This document shows, piece after piece, positions 6,469 through 8,346 of a stretch of 8,346 nucleotides of DNA. Source of the DNA: Acidobacteriota bacterium (lineage in GTDB: Bacteria; Acidobacteriota; Vicinamibacteria; Vicinamibacterales; UBA2999); the NCBI GenBank assembly GCA_013813075.1, contig JACCSI010000307.1:1-8346 (forward strand). The letters run 5' to 3'. Each line of letters starts with the position of its first letter. Position 1 is the first letter of the stretch. The notes under the pieces were generated by a model, which was not told where the DNA came from, made no database searches, and saw only the letters and a list, made by a program, of their open reading frames with translations. Made by a program: the position numbers and the translations under genes.

Positions 6469-7095
6469 ATGACCCGCAGTCCCTTCCTCCGCCGCCTTCG
6501 CCGCGGCCGTCCCATCGTGGTCGTGTCGGGCCTGCCGCGGTCCGGCACGTCAATGGCGATGAACATGCTGGCGGCGGGCGGGCTGCAGGTCTTGACCGAC
6601 GACGTGCGCGGTGCCGATGGGAGCAATCCCAACGGGTACTACGAGCTCGAGCAGGTCAAGACGCTTAGCGCCGGGACCGACAGCCGCTGGCTTGCAGGGG
6701 CACGCGGCAAGGCACTGAAAATCATTTCCTTCCTCCTGACCTACCTGCCCGAGTCCTACGATTACCAGGTCCTCCTCATGAGGCGAGATCTTGGAGAGAT
6801 CGTCGCGTCGCAGAACGCGATGCTCGACAGCCGAGGCCAGGCGCACGGCGCAGAGGACGACCGCATGCGGGCGCTCTATGAGGAGCACCTTGCGCAGGTG
6901 ATGCGCTTTCTCGCGCGCCGCGACTGTTTCTCGACGCTGCCGGTGGACTACGCCGAGGTCGTCGGGGACCCGCGTCAGCAGGCCTCGCGCATCAATGCCT
7001 TTCTCGGCGCGCACCTCGATGTCGATCGCATGGCGGCCGTCGCCTCGCCCGCCCTATACCGCAATCGTCGCCCGCCGCGCCGGTCGATAACGTAG
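6469..7095 (+). CDS. small sulfotransferase-like P-loop protein
   Basis: This 208-residue protein carries the PAPS-binding signature of sulfotransferases. Residues 15-33 form the strand and 5'-phosphosulfate loop (PIVVVSGLPRSGTSMAMNM). The block NPNGYYELEQV at 53-63 and KALKI at 81-85 follow. Residues 101-117 (VLLMRRDLGEIVASQNA) match the 3'-phosphate-binding segment with an Arg and a downstream Ser. It would transfer sulfate from PAPS to an acceptor that cannot be inferred. It is shorter than the usual 250-300 residues. The downstream DNA shows no continuation in frame, so it may be a compact form. There is no signal peptide, so it should be cytoplasmic. The frame is open upstream to 6361, but that part is antisense to the phosphodiesterase; the ATG at 6469 begins where family similarity begins. 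No good ribosome binding site is seen. It is divergent from the phosphodiesterase operon. Confidence 0.8.
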   Translation: MTRSPFLRRLRRGRPIVVVSGLPRSGTSMAMNMLAAGGLQVLTDDVRGADGSNPNGYYELEQVKTLSAGTDSRWLAGARGKALKIISFLLTYLPESYDYQVLLMRRDLGEIVASQNAMLDSRGQAHGAEDDRMRALYEEHLAQVMRFLARRDCFSTLPVDYAEVVGDPRQQASRINAFLGAHLDVDRMAAVASPALYRNRRPPRRSIT

Positions 7096-7128
7096 GATGC
7101 GGTGCCCGTCTCCCCAGCGGTTTCGGCC

Positions 7129-7132
7129 AGGA
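7129..7132 (+). promoter_or_regulatory. ribosome binding site of the broken serine hydrolase
   Basis: AGGA five bases before the ATG at 7138 supports that start over an in-frame GTG at 7102. The ATG also gives a clean signal peptide. Confidence 0.45.
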
Positions 7133-7137
7133 CCATC

Positions 7138-7392
7138 ATGCACAGAACACTTGTCTGGACCTTCGTGTCGGCGATGCTCCTCGCGCAATTCGTCGCGGCG
7201 CAGCCGCAGTGGCCGACGAAAACCTGGCCAACAGCCACGCCGCGTGCCGAGGGAATCGACGCGAACGTCCTTGATCGCTTCGGCGCCGAGATTGCTGCCG
7301 GAACATTCGGGTTGATTGACAGCCTGCTGGTCATCCGGCACGGCAAGATCGTCTATGAGCGGGAGTACAAACACGATTACGACACCATCTAG
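7138..7392 (+). pseudogene. 5' fragment of a secreted serine hydrolase (beta-lactamase family)
   Basis: Only the first 84 codons remain. Residues 1-21 are a signal peptide (hydrophobic 4-18, cleavage after VAA). Residues 31-76 (PTATPRAEGIDANVLDRF, then IDSLLVIRHGKIVYERE) match the start of class C beta-lactamase-like serine hydrolases (PF00144), in which this strand pair precedes the active-site SxxK helix. The frame stops at TAG (7390-7392) in the segment HDYDTI, before any catalytic residue; family members usually run several hundred residues. Beyond the stop, the DNA reads as the antisense of an amidohydrolase gene, so the rest of the gene is absent rather than frameshifted. The stop probably arose at the breakpoint, since many relatives as I remember them have a Tyr next. 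Without the SxxK motif the product cannot be an active hydrolase. Confidence 0.72.
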
Positions 7393-7396
7393 CGAG
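7388..7396. other. breakpoint joining two truncated convergent genes
   Basis: Family-like sequence of the serine hydrolase (plus strand) ends at about 7389-7391, and family-like sequence of the amidohydrolase (minus strand) ends at 7393 after GVIAS. No spacer, direct repeat, insertion-sequence end or target duplication is visible between them. A single event that removed both 3' ends, or an assembly join, explains it. Confidence 0.65.
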
Positions 7397-8346
7397 GCGA
7401 TGACGCCAAGTCGCGCGAAGCGCGGGATGTCTGTTGGGTCGATGGTTTCGATGTGTTCCAGCCGGTGGCGCCGACCTCGAGCGGGGACCGGGTTGACCGC
7501 CGCGGCCTGCTCGAAGGCATCGAGCGACATCCGAATGGCGCGATCGCCAATCGCGTGGATCCAGATCTGCCATCCGCGTTTATCGATCATTGTCACCAGT
7601 TTCGTCAGCGCGTCAGGGGAAAGATTCGGCGCCCCGGCCGTGCCGCTGTTCGTATAGGGCGCCAGCAGCGCTGCCGTCCGGCTCTCGATGACGCCGTCTG
7701 CGAAGATCTTTACCGCGCCCGTTTTCAAGGTCGCATCGTCGCCGAGTTTCTTCCACGCCGCTTCCATCCGATCGAGGTCTGCGTCAGTGGTGTCCGCCGA
7801 GGCGGAGAGGGCCAGGTAGGTCCGGACCCGCAGCTCTCCGGCGTTCCGCGCCTCCTCATAGAGTTCCAGATCTTCCAGGCGGCCTCCGGCGTTCTGGATG
7901 CTGGTCACGCCGAACCGGTGCGCCTCCGCGATGGCGGCGCGGAGTCCCGCCCGCCGATCGTCGTCGCTGAGCTGCGGCATGATCCGGTTGACGATGTCAG
8001 CGGCCGACTCTTTCAGATGCCCGGTGGGCTCGCCGGTCCTGGCGTCCTTGACGACGACGCCATTGATCGGATCGGCAGTGTGTTTCGTGATCCCCGCCAT
8101 CGCCAACGCTTTTGAGTTCACCCAGATGCTGTGGCCGTCGTAACAGTTCATGACCGCCGGACGATCGGACACGATCGAATCCAGCTGTTCGCGGGTCGGC
8201 GCGCCGCCGGGGAAAGCGGAATAGAGCCAGCCCTGACCGACCACCCAAGGGCTGGCAGGGTTAGCCGCGGCAAACGCCCGGATCTTGTCCTGCACCTGTA
8301 GCAAAGTCGTCAGGCCCGCGAGATCGACGTCGCCGAGCGCCAGCCC
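7393..8346 (-). pseudogene. amidohydrolase (YtcJ-like), 3'-truncated and running off the right edge
   Basis: About 318 codons of a YtcJ-like amidohydrolase (PF07969-type) are present. The 5' end lies beyond 8346: the frame is open to the edge, and the TTG at 8304 is an internal Leu, as the preceding codons (LALGDVDLAGLTT) also fit the family. Visible blocks are VVGQGW, GHSIWVNSKALAMAGI, GEPTGHLKE, FGVTSIQNA, AVKIFADGVIESRTAAL, IHAIGDRAI (metal-ligand His) and RRHRLEHIETI. Similarity stops after FARLGVIAS at 7393, where relatives continue with MQP and later a GSDWP block with the last metal-binding or catalytic Asp. Those parts are missing, so the product should be inactive. The frame continues to a stop at 7054, but this tail is antisense to the serine hydrolase fragment and the sulfotransferase end and reads as random sequence. 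Usual family length is about 540-580 residues. Confidence 0.78.

Noticed and set aside
7138..7392. Natural small secreted protein ending at 7392
   Set aside because: The sequence matches the start of a much longer hydrolase family and stops mid-domain exactly where another broken gene begins.
7380..7400. Insertion sequence or attachment site at the breakpoint
   Set aside because: I found no transposase, terminal inverted repeat or target duplication on either side.
7453..8115. 220-codon plus-strand open frame over the amidohydrolase
   Set aside because: The minus strand carries clear amidohydrolase motifs here and the plus-strand product resembles nothing.
1..8346. CRISPR array, tRNA or rRNA
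   Set aside because: No regularly spaced repeats and no cloverleaf or rRNA-like stretch was seen by eye on either strand.

Overview
The window is GC-rich (apart from a short AT-rich patch at about 22-67), densely coding DNA. Neighbouring genes overlap or nearly touch, and several starts are non-ATG. The families present are alkaline-phosphatase-superfamily phosphodiesterases, a small sulfotransferase, a YtcJ-like amidohydrolase and a secreted serine hydrolase, beside a RES/Xre toxin-antitoxin pair. This mix is what I would expect from a soil Acidobacteriota-type genome, perhaps Vicinamibacteria. That placement is inference from gene content; there is no rRNA or marker gene here.

Layout: (1) 1-1175, plus strand: a type II toxin-antitoxin module. 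A MbcA/ParS/Xre-type antitoxin overlaps a RES-domain NAD+-degrading toxin, behind a good sigma70-like promoter that sits almost on the start codon. (2) 1176-1280: a gap between convergent genes with at most a weak hairpin. (3) 6420 down to 1281, minus strand: a tightly coupled four-gene operon. In order of transcription it holds a membrane-anchored type I phosphodiesterase, a paralogous lipoprotein phosphodiesterase (ATGA overlap), a 63-residue ribbon-helix-helix protein (1-nt gap), and a three-TM membrane protein whose topology resembles the Oxa1/EMC3 (DUF106) superfamily with an extracytoplasmic beta domain (17-nt overlap). (4) 6469-7095, plus strand: a divergent small sulfotransferase-like gene. 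(5) 7138-8346: two broken genes meeting tail to tail, the first 84 codons of a secreted serine hydrolase and the 3'-truncated middle part of an amidohydrolase that enters from the right edge.

The operon looks like a surface phosphoester-processing unit: two exported hydrolases or transferases of the same family anchored in different ways, a membrane protein that could help insert or organise them, and a possible small regulator. The divergent sulfotransferase may act on the same kind of surface molecule. No substrate can be read from the sequence. The most striking local anomaly is the breakpoint at about 7390, where both convergent genes lose their 3' ends at the same base. This is either a real deletion or rearrangement, or an assembly chimera.
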